From assembly GCF_024586455.1 (NCBI RefSeq), contig NC_065919.1, positions 23,164,839 to 23,228,838 of the forward strand: a DNA stretch of 64,000 bases, in the 5' to 3' direction. A model generated the notes under the pieces. That model made no database searches and was not told the DNA's origin. It saw only the letters and a list, made by a program, of their open reading frames with translations. A program made the translations under genes and the position numbers. This DNA is from Bactrocera neohumeralis. Taxonomy: Eukaryota > Arthropoda > Insecta > Diptera > Tephritidae. Of the stretch, positions 35,940 through 47,659 are shown piece after piece; position 1 is the first letter of the stretch, and every line of letters starts with the position of its first letter.

Positions 35940-36480
35940 TCAACTTATTTTTTTATATTTATAATGAGCTTTAATGAACCAAATATGTACCATTTTGGTC
36001 GACCACTTTTTGCCATTTTTCCGCTAGAGACATTATTCCATCAGTGTAAAACTTTTCTGGTTTCTCGGCGAAAAACTGCGACAAGTAATTTTCACAGGCT
36101 TCTCTTGCAGCCAACTTTACTTCATTAAGGGAGTTCTGCATTGACCGAAAGAAATGGTAGGTCAAGGCTATATGGTGGATGCATCAAAATTTCCCGGCCA
36201 AGCTCTTCCAGTTTTTGTCAAGTCATCAAAGATGTGTGTGGTCTAGCGTTATCAAACATCGACCTTCTTTTTGTAGCCAACTTCTTTTAAATGGTTCAAA
36301 ATTGTTTGATGATGAATGTTAAATTCGTTAGCGATGCCATGGCTGCTTATGTGATGGTCATGGTCAATCTTTTCCATTATTTCCATATTTTCCATTATTT
36401 TTTACATCGAAATTTCTAGAACGGAACAACAAACTATAGTTGTGCTACACGAACTGATATGGTCAGCTGCCAAAGTTATG
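35940..36480 (-). pseudogene. Mariner transposase C-terminal fragment
   Basis: The minus-strand frame at 35971-36165 reads YHFFRSMQNSLNEVKLAARE, ACENYLSQFFAEKPEKFYTD and GIMSLAEKWQKVVDQNGTYL. This is the conserved C-terminus of a mariner transposase (xYHLFRSLQNSLNG...FYxxGIxxLxxRWQKVIDxNGxYI). The part to 36480 is its upstream coding sequence with frameshifts. No inverted repeats were recognised. Confidence 0.85.
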
Positions 36481-36669
36481 GCGTTCAGTCTTTGGTATGG
36501 GTCTGAAATGCTTTAAAAGACAAAATGCGTATCTGGCGCTGTTGACACTTCTCCTGTTCCAAGACCACATAAGCTCGCTGGAAAACTTTTAATGCTTTCT
36601 AGTCTTCTCAACGATTTACGATTTATATTCTCGACGATAATCAAAATTAACTCGAGTAAAGCAGGTGTG

Positions 36670-36958
36670 CTGAACAATTTTTTCGCACTATTGCCTTATA
36701 CTAGAATCCTCGCCTAATTTTATGAAGATATATCGTCGTATGGTAGCTACATGCTAGGGTGACTCAAAATTTCAGACGATGTCTCGAAAACTGAGGCAAT
36801 AATTTGCATATCTAGCCAGACAGAAAGACCTTCAGACGAAGAGACAGACGTTATTGGCTATTTACTCAACTCGTCACACTGATCATTTATGTAGACACTT
36901 CAACGGTTTTCTAACGTTTCTTTTTAGGTCTTACAAGCATCGTGGCAAACTTAATATA
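36670..36958 (-). repeat. Dispersed repeat, family D-related fragment
   Basis: It contains 'tcgtatggtagctacatgctagggtg', 'gtctcgaaaactgaggcaataatttgc', 'ccagacagaaagacc' and 'ctcgtcacactgatcattt'. These are the core and the cagacagac-style tail seen in the 49-kb repeat. Confidence 0.65.
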
Positions 36959-37680
36959 CCCTGTTCTTCTTCTTCCGTATTGGCGTAGGCATCGCTTACG
37001 CCGTTATAGCCAACTTTTCAACAGCGCGCCAGTTGTTCTTCTTTTTCACGGTTCGGCACGATTTCGAGATACCAAGTGGAGCCAAGTGCTTCCCCACCTG
37101 GTCTCTCTAACGAAGAGAAGGTCTTCGTCATACTCTGATTACCCGGCGGGTAGTACAACGAATACTGTCAGAGCTGGAGTGTTTCCATCCATTCGGACGA
37201 CATTACCTAGCCAGCGTAACCGCTATCTATGAACTATGCCAATGTCGTCACAAATCTCATTGTTCCATCGGTGAGGTGCCATTGCGCCAAGCACCATGAA
37301 TCTTCAGCAGAACTTTTCTCTTGAAAACTCGTAACGTCGACTCGTCAGATGTTGTCATTGTTCATGCCTCTACACCATATAGCAGGTCGGAGATGGTGAG
37401 TAACGTGTAGAGTTTTGTCTTTGTTCGTGGAGAGAGGACTTTACTTCTCAGTTGCCCACGAAGTCCATAGTAGCATGTGTTGGCATATAGTGAGTCTCCT
37501 CGTCTGAAACCTCGCTTTTCTCAACGTCAGCTTACACAGCCGTATTAACTTTGAGGGAATACCAAGTTCAGACATAGTAGCATAGAGACAGCGCCTTTTC
37601 GATCTGCCAAAGGCAGCTTTGAAATTGACGAAGAGGTCGTTGATGTCGATTCTCTTTTCACGGGTCTTTTCTTCTTTTTA
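36959..37680 (-). pseudogene. LINE of the (AAG)n family, reversed and internally deleted
   Basis: It begins (lower coordinates) with the reversed tail 'cttcttcttccgtattggcg taggcatcgcttacgccgttatagcc'. Going up on the minus strand it passes the C-terminal part, then the reversed RRITLANxCYYxLRxQLRSK region near 37400-37500. It ends near 37680 with DINDLFVNFKAAFGRSKRRC, the FVDFKxAFD block with Asp changed to Asn. The region between RT block and C-terminus is shortened. Confidence 0.82.
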
Positions 37681-37689
37681 GGAGGGGTG

Positions 37690-38980
37690 TTTTTTACGTG
37701 ACGGGTCTCAAACCCAGCGCACATCCCTTGGGAGCTTTAGCTTGCCTTCAAATGGTTGTTTTTTTGGTCTTAGAACGGAAATCGTGAACTCCTTGAGCTT
37801 ATTTTGAGACTTTTTAAACATATGTTGGTTACTTGAAAAGCCATGTTCTACAACTCTGACCTGAAACTCTAGTCTAATGGACTCAAGTCTATTCTTTCCG
37901 ACAGTCAATCATCTACATTCATGAAACCATGAATATTGCATTCAAACTGAATGATTTGCCTCTTTACTAAAGATAAGATTTTTTCCATCTGTAAAAAGAA
38001 TAATTTTATGGCTATCGACCGACTGTTGAACATAAATTGATTCACGGGCATTGCCAGAAGACGACCAGTTGACCGGCGGTAGACTTTAAAGAGGAGATTA
38101 TCTCGAGAAAGTGATGACATTGATATTCTCGATATATCAATTTCCCTTAGTATAAAAGTCTATTTGCGAAAAGTTTCTATTACTGAATTGTTTATATAAC
38201 GACCTAATCTCCTTCTGTAATCAACTATAGAGACGTTTGGGAAAAAACGATTAGTAATGCGGTAAACAAACATTCTCAAAATATAAAGTTCTGGGCTGCT
38301 TTGTAAATCTTGCAACAAAATTTATGGCATAACTAAGTAAAAACCAGATATATTTCTTAAAATAATAGTTCTAAGCTTCTACTTCTTATTCTTTTATCCT
38401 ACTATGCGCAATTCAAAATTTATTAGTACAGTCTACATACATATATTCATATATACTAACATAGTATATTAAATTATATAATGGTATATATTTGAACATG
38501 TACAGTAATATGTCAACAAATAAATGGACTATTACACTTTCATCCGAAATGTTCAATCAAATAAATGTTACAATGAGCTCAGCGTAATCAATTTACTATT
38601 AAACTTGATTGGCAAGGCAATGCAATCGTCTCTTACAAATAACTCAACCAATTACCAGTAACACACACTCAAACATATATACATAGAATATATAGTATAT
38701 ATACTTGTATATGCGATATTCTCCCGAAGCAAAGTGAAATAAAAGAAGTCGCTTGAAACTGTCTTCCAAATAAGTTGAGAAAAATACTTGTAACAACAAC
38801 AGCAACGACGGTAGTCATCAATAAAAACAAAGAACGAAAAAACTATTGACTGATGAGCGAAATTCACTTTTGCACAATTTTAAGCGAAAAGCAATAAGCT
38901 CGCAGGGAAAACGAAAAAAAGGACGGAACGAACTTGCGCTTTGACAAATTTTGATGGAAACCGGCAACTGGTAACTTACA
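37690..38980 (+). other. Intron with two adjacent unidentified minus-strand open frames
   Basis: Frames at 37708-37908 and 37905-38120 (minus, 66 and 71 codons) almost touch and might be pieces of one decayed coding sequence upstream of the LINE above. I recognise no motif in either. The remainder to 38980 is AT-rich with nothing identified. Confidence 0.35.
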
Positions 38981-39085
38981 TGTATGTATGTGTTTGTGTG
39001 TATGTATGTGTTTATATGGATGTATATGTATATATATATATGAATTTGTTTGTATATATGTATGTATTTGTATGTATGTACGTTT
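38981..39085 (+). repeat. (TATG)n / (TA)n microsatellite
   Basis: Interrupted tgtatgtatg, (ta)n and gtatgtatt runs over about 105 bp. The Tyr/Ile/His-rich minus-strand open frames at 38818-39201 are products of this repeat. Confidence 0.93.
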
Positions 39086-39089
39086 AGTG

Positions 39090-41550
39090 CTTGTCTCCAA
39101 ATAAATTTAAGCATTTTCTTGGAAGTTCGCTTATTTGTCCCACGATGAAAGTCCGCATTTAAAGAATATTTGTCAGTACCATTAGCTTTTCTTAGATTCA
39201 CTGCTTTATTTTTTTGCTATTTCAAAATGTTTACATGCATTTGACAGCATAGGAAAGAAATGTCCTGGCTTTAACGTCATTATACATATTTTCCCTTTTG
39301 CTACGTAACAATGTAGCTATCATCAATGTCTTTCTCTGGGTGGCGGAAAGAAGTGCCTAACTGTAAAATGCTTTGCAACTTTTATAAAGCCCAGAAGAAT
39401 TTGTTTTATTTTTTAAAGATCAATATAGGCTATACAGCATTTGTTGAGTATTTATACAGTACGCCATGGCGTATGAGCAACGCCGAATGTTTTAATTACT
39501 CGAATGCTCAAGTCAATTCATGTATAATTTTAACTACAAATAACTTTTAAAGCAGTGTTTGTATGGAAAAATTCTCCAAACGGTTTTTGTAAAGCAAATA
39601 ATCTTGTATTAGAATATCGTTTTAGTTTCTACTGTAAAATATTAAAAAATTCCACATTATATATCTGGGAGAAGTAAGATGAATTAGGCTTAGCTCTTTT
39701 TGATTGGTTTATTATTTTTAAGACAAAAACCTAAAATCACAGAACTTAAAAATAACGGACGTCTTAGTATATATGTTTGCTGATAGTTCCGAATTCAAAG
39801 AGGTAATCAAACATAGGTACTTCAAACTGTAAAATACTCCAAAAGTATACTCAAAGTAGCTCAATTTAAATTGATTAAAAGGTAAACATTACAAAACCCT
39901 GAAAACACATGTTAAATTTCACTAATGGTTACAAGAATTTATCACATTTAAGTAATAGCTGATATAATGCTTAATTACCCAATTTTCTTACTGACATATG
40001 ATGCACTAAAAGTTTTAATTTCTCGACAGCAACCAAATTTGGCCAACAAATTTTTTTCACAATCAATCTTAGACCTTAATCGTAACCACATGATAGCTAA
40101 GTTTTTACTACAGAATGTAATTTTAATAATATCTAGGTCTCAGAATCTAATTAAATTAACTAGGCTTGACTTTCAAAATACCGCCAATATAACGATTACT
40201 TTATTCAAACACTTCTGCTCCAATAACTTAGCAAACTTATTTGGTAATTTTTCCTCGCACCGAAACACGTATGTTTGTATGTATGCATTACATAGCCATT
40301 GACGGTAGTTAATGCTCCATTCAATCTATTTGATCCATTAACCACTCTACCAAACTGCGAGCATCCGAACCAAATACTAGCGCTTGTAATATTGGCCACC
40401 GCAGTGCCTCATAACCTTTGAAATGGTGGCTCAACACACGCATACAGAAGAAGATGCTTGATAAGGGCTAAGAAATTTCAATGATCCGTTAAATTTCATA
40501 AAATAATATTAAATTGTGTTCCATCAGTTTCTGCGATCACTATTACATCACTATCACATTGAATACTTCATGAAAAGTGGGGTCATCCCAACAAAAGTTA
40601 TTTATACCCAACGATCGAAGCTGAAGCGAAAGGTTGGAGAATGAGTGTTTTGTCGGAGGCTTTGTATGAACATTCAGACTGCCAGAATATGTAGCAACAA
40701 ATGACAGTTTTCAAGGTAACAGCAGATTTCCTTCTCCAAAGTGCGTCTTCTTTTGGAAAGGTATGTAATCTTTCCAAAAGCAGAGCTGCTATACCTGCTG
40801 CTTGCTGACAGTGAGCCATACCGAGGAGTTTTGGATATCATAACGAACAGGCATCTCTAGCTGTCCCAGTGGAATTATTCATGGCCTCCAGAGAATATTT
40901 ACCTATTCCAACCTAACTCTCGACCCTTCCTATATCATATCATGACGCATACAGTCATCGGCAAAACTCATCAATATTCCCAGGAGACTCTTATAACTCG
41001 CGAATTCCGCGTTCGCCTAATATTGAACGGTGCTTTCTTTTCGAAAGTGTTATATGTGAAAACAACAACAAATATGTTGAGTTTAATGCGATAAAAGACA
41101 GTGCGCACTCTTAAAGAGGTGTAACCCCAGATTTTCTTTACTATTATAAATAGCTGAAATGGAAAAGTACTGGAATATGATACTTCAAATATTTTTTATT
41201 GGTTTAATGTAGTAAAGACAGCTGGTATAGTTTGTTCGATTCGCTGCTCTCTATTATTATCGATAAATATTATGGTTTCTAACAAAATCAGCTACAACTT
41301 GGATGTTATAACTGCCACAAACTAAAAGAGTAGCTGGAGGCAAGTGGCGAGAAGTGAGCAGTTCTGAACACGTCACAGAAACAGCTGTTTAAGGCCTTGA
41401 CGGGGACTCCATATTTATGCCTAGTTTTTCTTTTTCTAAACTTATTCATGTTGGAGATGGTACGGAATTTTCTACACCTGCAAAATGCTGAAAATATAAA
41501 TCAAGTAATACCGGATTTTGCAATAGGGATGATTTGGGTTTGATCCGTAT
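39090..41550 (+). other. Intron, nothing recognised
   Basis: AT-rich intron with scattered short frames (39326-39550, 39967-40302, 40598-40819 minus). None shows a motif I know. No transposon ends were found. Confidence 0.45.
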
Positions 41551-41559
41551 AAAATGGTT

Positions 41560-42270
41560 CTCACATAAGAACTCAAGCCATTGGACCACCGTAAACATCG
41601 TAAATTTGCTGATTTTGCCTTGGAACAACAAGAAAACGATAACGATGTTTTTAAGAAAATCATCTTCTCCGATGAAGCTCACTTTCATCTGAATGATGCG
41701 GTATATAAATAAAACTGTTCATTCTGATCCACAAATTATTCATGAACAACCATTATATGCTAAATTGTCAGTTTGGTGTGGTTTTTAGTCGAGTGGAATA
41801 ATCGGTTTGAACTTCTTTCGAAATGAAGCTGGTGAAACCGTTACTGTCCAATGGAGAGCGGTATAAATCGATAATAAACAACTTTTATAGCCGCAATTGA
41901 AATGAGTTGATTCTGAAAACATCTGGTTCAAACAAGACGGAGCTAAGAGCCACACAGCACGTGCAACCCCCGAATTATTGCGAGAAAAGTTTAGAAATTC
42001 GATTATTTCAAGAAATTGTGACTTTTCATGGCCTCCAAGAAGTTCTGATTTAGCAATATTAGACTACCTCGTGTGGGCATATTTGAAGCCATTGGTCCAA
42101 AGCAATAACCCAGACCTTCTTCAAGCTTTAAAAGTCAATATAGAAAGTGCTATTCCTGACATAAGACTTGAATTAGTGAAAAAAGTACTTGAAAATTGGA
42201 TTCATCGAATACGTTCCTACAAAAGAAGTCAAGGAGGTCATTTGAATGATGTTATATTTAGAACTTAAGT
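41560..42270 (+). pseudogene. Rosa-type (DD41D) mariner transposase relic
   Basis: The + strand translation gives HRKFADFALEQQENDNDVFK, KIIFSDEAHFHLND (first catalytic Asp in FSDEAHF), then the QDGA-SHTA region at about 41935-41965. An open frame at 41978-42268 reads LREKFRNSIISRNCDFSWPP, RSSDLAILDYLVWAYLKPLV and ends RRSQGGHLNDVIFRT. The last frame covers the third-Asp motif (L-DY-LW) and the C-terminus intact to its stop. Stops interrupt the middle. Confidence 0.87.
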
Positions 42271-42299
42271 GCATTGATTTTTCTTCTAAATAACCCATA

Positions 42300-43560
42300 A
42301 TAACCATTTGATGTTCCTTAAAAATTTGTTTGATTTTTTTTTCTTAAAGAAATCTGATCATATTAGATTTAACAAAGAAGTTCCAAAAATAACATATAGA
42401 ATGAAGATTGTAGGATTACAAGCAAAAGTTTTAACGCCTATCCGTTTATATTTGACATATCTAGAAAAGTCCATTCACATTTACACAAGCGCTTCATATC
42501 TTTGTATGCAACAGGCTCTAGCACGCCTTTTCCTTTAAGAATTCTTTGTGTACTTCGTTTTATTTCACTGCCACGAATCGCCATCAGGGGCATGACAAAT
42601 GCTAACAGTCAAAAGATTATCGCCTTATCATATTTTTACAACACAGCAGGCGCACGACGTTGCCACCATCACTTGCTGTATAACCACACAAACACATACC
42701 TACCCAATTGTAAGTACACATGTGTTGCATGCAACGTTGCATGACAATGCAGTATTCGCTGCCACGAAGAATATCAACGAAATTGAAGCGCATGAGTTGC
42801 GGGCATAAAAAATTCCGGCTGTCAGTCACCAGTCAAGCCACACTTGTTGGTAGTCCTGAGAAATTACCAACATCTGAGTTATGGTTGCTATGGGAAAATA
42901 AACGAATAAACTTGGAGGTGTTGAACGAATAGAAGTAGGTGGGAGGTGTGAAATTTACGAGTGGAACGTTTCAAAACGGCTTGCAACAGATGGACGTAAA
43001 AGTAATATGCAAAAGAACAAAAAAAACTCGTGAAAAAACTATGTGATAACCAGCAGCAACACGGAAATCTGAATGCTTCTAAATGATGGAACAGTATCAA
43101 CAATTTTGATGCGGTGAAAGAAACTGAGCTTTCTACATGTGTGATTTTATTTCCAGATGCCTTATATTTTTACTTGAGGGATGGATGATTATGGAAACGG
43201 CTTGCCATATTTTGAGTTGGTTGTCGTCGCTCCTCATAAATTCTAGTGGAGTCCCGGCACTTCCATGAAATTTGTACATGATTTAATTAGAGAGCTTCCT
43301 TACCAAATCCTGAGAAGTATACTACTTTTAAATACTTAAGTCGACCGTTATTAATTACCTTTTGCAAAAACATGAATTTTCCCTTATATTTTATATTGAT
43401 TACGTCTTCAACTTCAACGCGACCATAGTTAAACTTTTTTGATCGGAAATTGTTCAATTTGTTTCAAAAATAATTGAATTTCAAAAACTGATCTACATTA
43501 TTTTCTTTGCCTGTCATCTTCTCCATTCCACCTTCCACCTTAGAAATCTACTAGCTTCTT
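42300..43560 (+). other. Intron, nothing recognised
   Basis: AT-rich DNA with overlapping short frames at 42308-42932 in three frames. No motif or repeat boundary was recognised. Confidence 0.5.
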
Positions 43561-43570
43561 TATTAGAGTT

Positions 43571-44283
43571 TTAATTATGAAGGGGCGTAATGAAAGATCG
43601 TAGGTAGTCAAGTAAATTCCAGCCGACAGACCCACGTTCTGCAGCAATTGTCGCGGACTTTCTGTGTAGACAAGCGACTACACAAAATCCCAAATAATCC
43701 CACAAAAAATAGTGCAGCGATGTAAAATCACACGATCTTGGAGACCACGCCATAGGCCCACTAGACGACATAATGCGCTCACCAAAAGTTTCCTTCAATA
43801 AATTGATTGCATCGTTGGCTGTATGACACCTAGCGCCTTCTTGTTTGGAATTAAAGGTCGCCAACATCAACAAAGTTCAATTCAGTCACGAAAATGTCTT
43901 TCATCATGGCGCTTTAGCGTTTCCCATTGACTGTAACATTGTGGCCGGCAGCCTTTCTGAAGAAATGTAGACCAATGATTTCCTCTGCCCTTAGATCACA
44001 GCAAACAGTGACTTCTTTCGGAAGTAACGGCGCTCTTAGCATGTCTTGTGGATGATCATCACTCCAAATTCAGCAATATTGCTTATTAACTTCCCTATTG
44101 AAAAGTAAGTGATCTTACCGCTGAAGAAATTTTTCTTGTAAAAATCGAATAGGTCCATTTGGTCCATTTACCAAATGGCCGACGCACTTGATGGTCATTC
44201 AGCTTAAATTCTTGAAAGGGTTGAGTTCAGTAAGCCCGCAAACCAAGATCTTTCCCGAGAATCCTTCATAAAGTGGTTGGACA
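43571..44283 (-). pseudogene. Rosa-type mariner relic with both readable Asp residues lost
   Basis: The minus-strand frame at 43571-43873 reads QEGARCHTANDAINLLKETF, GERIMSSSGPMAWSPRSCDF and TSLHYFLWDYLG. It aligns with the 59-kb copy. The second catalytic Asp (QQD) is replaced by Glu and the third (PLDYFLW) by His, with the 41-residue spacing preserved. Upstream, to about 44280, the sequence still resembles the family (frameshifted). It is followed at once by a LINE fragment on the other strand. Confidence 0.82.
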
Positions 44284-44284
44284 T

Positions 44285-45295
44285 AGCTTCACTTGTTGCG
44301 CGCTATGATGGATAAACTCATTCGAGTCTTCTTCGATACTATGCTCCACAGCAGTAATAGCGTCTTCCGCGAGCTTCTCCCCTCTTTCGGCGGTTCACGT
44401 CTTCATCCTGTTGACAAGTTGAAATACTTGGAGCTTGTCCTTGATAGAAAGCTTTCATGGATGCGAAATATTGAGGAGAGGGCTAAGAAGGGATCGGTTG
44501 CCCTGTACTGAAGTAAGAAAAAATTGGAAAAGGTGGAGACTCTCACCAAATATGGTGTTCTAACTCTGCGTAACCGTAATTAAGCCAATAATCTTCTACG
44601 GTGTATTCGTCTAGTGGAGAGTGTTCGAAAACGCGATCGTTGCTAAAAAGTTTGAGCGTATGTAAGAAACGTCTCTCACCGGCACCTCTGATGCACCAAC
44701 AAAAACACTTAATACCATTTTGAAGACACCGCCCGTAGACATTGCCAGTAGTTGTATGGCTGGGAAGTATGCTCTTAGTCTCAGGGAAGCTGGGTACATG
44801 AAGTGGTCCGAACAAGGACTCGCTGAAATTCTCTCTTTCTTCAACTGCATGCCTGGAAACTTGAATAACTGCGTCGAAGAGGCCACTTGTGGCTCTATGT
44901 GGTTGGGGAGAAGTCGCTGGAGAAGAGGCATAGTGAGCTTTTTGACGAATGGACCGAAAACACGAAAGTGAAAGAGATGGTTGGAGGGGAGTTTACTGTA
45001 AGGAGCTCTCCATCAATCTTAGCTTTAGGCTACCGAATTACTGTAGTATTTTTCAAGCAGAAATGATCATTCACTTCAATAGTAATACCTGCGCTAAGCT
45101 AGCCAGAAGACATAACCGAAACTAACATTGGGTGTCTCAACAAATTTGTGATAGGCTCAAAACGCTTTGTCGGTTTGTAAGAGTCTTATGATACAGTTTA
45201 TCGAAGTTTTTAGATAGCACAATGGATTGGCGTTGTCATCTGTTCAAGCGAGATGTCTGTTAGGATCGACTTCTTAACCTAATCTAACCTAGTAT
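44285..45295 (+). pseudogene. I-like LINE (RT C-terminus and RNase H), TAACCTA tail
   Basis: The first block, 44293-44511, reads LPSFGGSRLHPVDKLKYLEL VLDRKLSWMRNIEERAKKGS VALY. This is the RT thumb region (KVKYLGxILDxKLSWxxNIEERxKKAxVALY). Near 44720-44830 it reads PPVDIASSCMAGKYALSLRE AGY, the segment linking RT to RNase H. Near 45020 it reads LSINLSFRLPNYCSIFQAEM, the RNase H core. The copy ends in 'cctaatctaacctag', the family's tail. Deletions and stops are present. Confidence 0.83.
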
Positions 45296-45611
45296 TTGGG
45301 TCGACGAACATATAGGTTGACGTAAAGACGTTCCGACCGCGTAAAAAGAGTACACTTTTTTTTAAAATAATAATTCCGCGATTATTTACAGTAATCACTT
45401 GAGGTGTTCTTTAAATAATTTTCATACATAGAATATTCCTTTCTGGAACCGAATATTTCATTTTAAGTAAGATAAACTCCTTTCTTGGGATGTACCTTTT
45501 AGCTTCATCTACGTTTGAGAGTTTCTTTATATTTATTTTACACCTGTTATTATAAAATTGAATCGAATCAAAAATTTTAATTTTTAAAATCACTTTTTAC
45601 TTCTTTAACAG
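45296..45611 (+). other. Intron up to the TM1-TM3 exon
   Basis: AT-rich intron ending in a T-rich acceptor tract (tttttacttctttaacag). Nothing else was recognised. Confidence 0.6.
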
Positions 45612-46072
45612 GTGGATCTACGACATTTGAAGCAAACAGCGGATTCGGACAACATCGAAGTGGGCATCGATCTGCAGGACTACTATATCTCTGTAGAGTG
45701 GGATATAATGCGTGTGCCGGCCGTGCGTAATGAGAAATTCTATAGTTGTTGTGAAGAGCCCTATTTGGATATCGTTTTCAATCTGACGTTGCGTCGCAAA
45801 ACACTCTTCTACACTGTCAATCTAATCATACCATGTGTGGGTATCTCATTCCTATCGGTGTTGGTCTTCTATTTGCCCAGCGATTCCGGCGAGAAGATCT
45901 CACTTTGTATCAGCATTTTGCTATCGTTGACTGTGTTTTTTCTCCTGCTCGCCGAAATTATACCGCCAACATCGCTGACGGTGCCGTTACTGGGCAAATA
46001 TTTGCTCTTCACTATGATGTTGGTGACGCTGTCGGTTGTGGTCACCATTGCGGTGCTTAATGTTAACTTTAG
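45612..46072 (+). CDS. nAChRalpha1: nAChR alpha1 exon: loop C, TM1, TM2, TM3
   Basis: This 461-bp exon (153 codons plus two bases) opens with [14 protein letters not shown] after the acceptor ttaacag. Residues 42-51 form loop [11 protein letters not shown]. The vicinal cysteines at 45747-45752 are the hallmark of alpha subunits, and the flanking tyrosines contact agonist. TM1 spans about residues 65-88. TM2, the pore lining, spans about 96-116 and is preceded by GEK, the charge pattern of cation-selective channels. TM3 spans about 125-149 and ends in LNVNF(R). The donor is gtatgtag at 46073, splitting an Arg codon AG|A. If the next intron is not removed, translation runs 12 residues further to a stop at 46110-46112. 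Confidence 0.98.
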
Positions 46073-46146
46073 GTATGTAGCTAAAAACGAGACAAAATAC
46101 ACTTTACAATAACATATTTCTCTCTTCGCTCTCCTGCTCTTTATAG
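46073..46146 (+). other. 74-bp minimal intron of nAChR alpha1
   Basis: This is the only short intron in view. The donor is gtatgt, and a T/C-rich stretch (tctctcttcgctctcctgctctttatag) forms the acceptor. Its length is not a multiple of three and it carries an in-frame TAA at 46110-46112. Retention would therefore end the receptor right after TM3. Confidence 0.93.
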
Positions 46147-46361
46147 ATCACCTGTGACGCATAAAATGGCGCCATGGGTACAGCGTTTATTTATACAAAT
46201 TTTACCCAAACTCCTTTGCATCGAACGACCGAAAAAAGACGAAGCCAACGAGGACGATCAACCGCCCGAAGTGCTAACCGATGTGTTCCATTTGCCACCG
46301 GATGTGGATAAATTCGTGAATTACGATTCGAAGCGATTTAGCGGCGATTATGGTATACCAG
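46147..46361 (+). CDS. nAChRalpha1: nAChR alpha1 exon: first half of TM3-TM4 cytoplasmic loop
   Basis: This 215-bp exon starts by completing Arg (AG|A), then reads SPVTHKMAPWVQRLFIQIL and PKLLCIERPKK. An acidic, low-complexity stretch with EDDQPPEVLTDV follows, then HLPPDVDKFVNYDSKRFSG and DYGIP. The opening SPxTHxMxxWV block is the conserved start of the intracellular loop in insect nAChR alpha subunits. The acidic middle is where the sequence departs most from the fly protein. The donor is G|gtaagt at 46361/46362. The dangling G joins CA of the exon at 61420 to give Ala. Reading through gives about 19 extra residues to a stop at about 46420. Confidence 0.96.
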
Positions 46362-46579
46362 GTAAGTTCTTAAGAACACATCTTGAGTGTACTAATTCCC
46401 ATTCAAGTGAAAGTCTATAATAAATTATCATTTTTAATCAATGAAGATTAGTAACTGCAAATCTTACTTTAAAATAAAAATCACTTGTCCAGGAAAAGAC
46501 TAAAAACCTCTAACCGCAAAAGTATTTTAAGCAAATGCTTCGAAGATTACCGAAAACAATACTGAAGATCAAGTATACG
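46362..46579 (+). other. Start of the 15.1-kb intron
   Basis: AT-rich, no recognisable feature. Confidence 0.55.
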
Positions 46580-47380
46580 GAAGATAATTCCCCCAAGATC
46601 TCGTCGTGGTGGAATTGGGCAGTCGGTTGCACTACGAAAAATCAAGGAGACTCCGCCATGTGGGGTTCTGTCTCTTTTACTCTGGATCTCTGTAGTAAAT
46701 AACCTGTTGAATGAACTTGAGGGGTGAGCCTGAGTGGGATGATAGATGATGTTGCTGATATAATTAAAGGAAAACTCCTAGATATCGTTTATGAGTTAAC
46801 ACAAGTGTGCCTCAAAGTGGTAGTTAGCTGGGGGAAAAGAAGTGGCTTCGCTGCCCATTCATGTAAAACTTAACTGCTATTATTTAGGGATGTATCCTTT
46901 CCCTCATTGGGGGCTTTCGACTTGACCTTCGTCGAAAAAGTGAAGAACTTGAGCCTCATCCTTGAAAGAAAGAAATCATGGGAGCCCAATATTGAGGAGA
47001 GTGTGAGAAAGACATTGGTTGACTTATATTGCGTTAAAGGAGATGGTGGGGCTTTCACCAAAATATGTGCATTGGCATTGACTTTTCTATGATGTATTTG
47101 CCTGGTGGAGGGCGCTCGTAAAAGCCACACTCACTAAGCAGCTGGAACAAGTTCAACGAAAAAAAAATTGTAAAGTCGTCAAACTTTCAAGAAAGGCACC
47201 CTTACCCAAACTCCATCAGAATGGGAACAGGCAGGTGTTCCTTTGTTAGGCCTTGCATTCGAGCGCTAGATCTATGGGCCTAACGCGAGAATATCAAGTG
47301 TTCGTCAACAAGCGGCATTTGGGTGGTTGCAAGTGGACCAGAAAACGCCACATTAATAGGTGACCTAACTGGATACAATC
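46580..47380 (+). pseudogene. I-like LINE fragment, RT thumb region
   Basis: The + frame at 46907-47092 reads GAFDLTFVEKVKNLSLILER and KKSWEPNIEESVRKTLVDLY. It matches the same block as the 44.3-kb copy (VKYLGLILDxKLSWxxNIEERVRKxSVxLY). Sequence to about 47130 continues to the LVEGARK-type VWWxAxE region. The flanks are decayed. It is truncated at both ends. Confidence 0.75.
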
Positions 47381-47493
47381 TCATTTATAGTCTGAAGTTC
47401 GTCTTTTGTTTGCATATTATAGTTTTACCAAGAATGGCTCAAATAAACAAACAAAAGAGTTTTTTTATCGATTTAAAAACTTAAGATTTGAAA

Positions 47494-47655
47494 TCTATAT
47501 ATACCCGTATAAAAGAAAGTTGTGTTAGTTACACCATTTATAACTCAAGAACGGCTGAACCGTTTTGGTGGGGAGGTAGCTTAGAACCAGGGTAAGGATA
47601 TAGGATACCTTTTGTCTATTTATGATAAAACTTAATACAACTCAAAAGTCGTTGA
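47494..47655 (+). mobile_element. Helitron 5'-end fragment
   Basis: It begins A|TCTATATATACCCGTATAAA, then 'actcaagaacggctgaaccg' and 'aaccagggtaaggatatagg'. This is the typical start of insect Helitrons and resembles the 5' end of the element at 10099. No matching 3' CTAG end was identified nearby. Confidence 0.65.
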
Positions 47656-47659
47656 CGTG

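Noticed and set aside
38818..39201. Long minus-strand frames rich in Tyr, Ile and His
   Set aside because: Produced by the TATG/TA microsatellite on the other strand.
41446..41688. 80-codon minus-strand frame
   Set aside because: Overlaps the + strand rosa-type transposase segment FSDEAHFHL and is its antisense shadow.
45833..46102. Open frames overlapping the TM1-TM3 exon in other frames and on the minus strand
   Set aside because: Shadows of the strongly conserved receptor exon.
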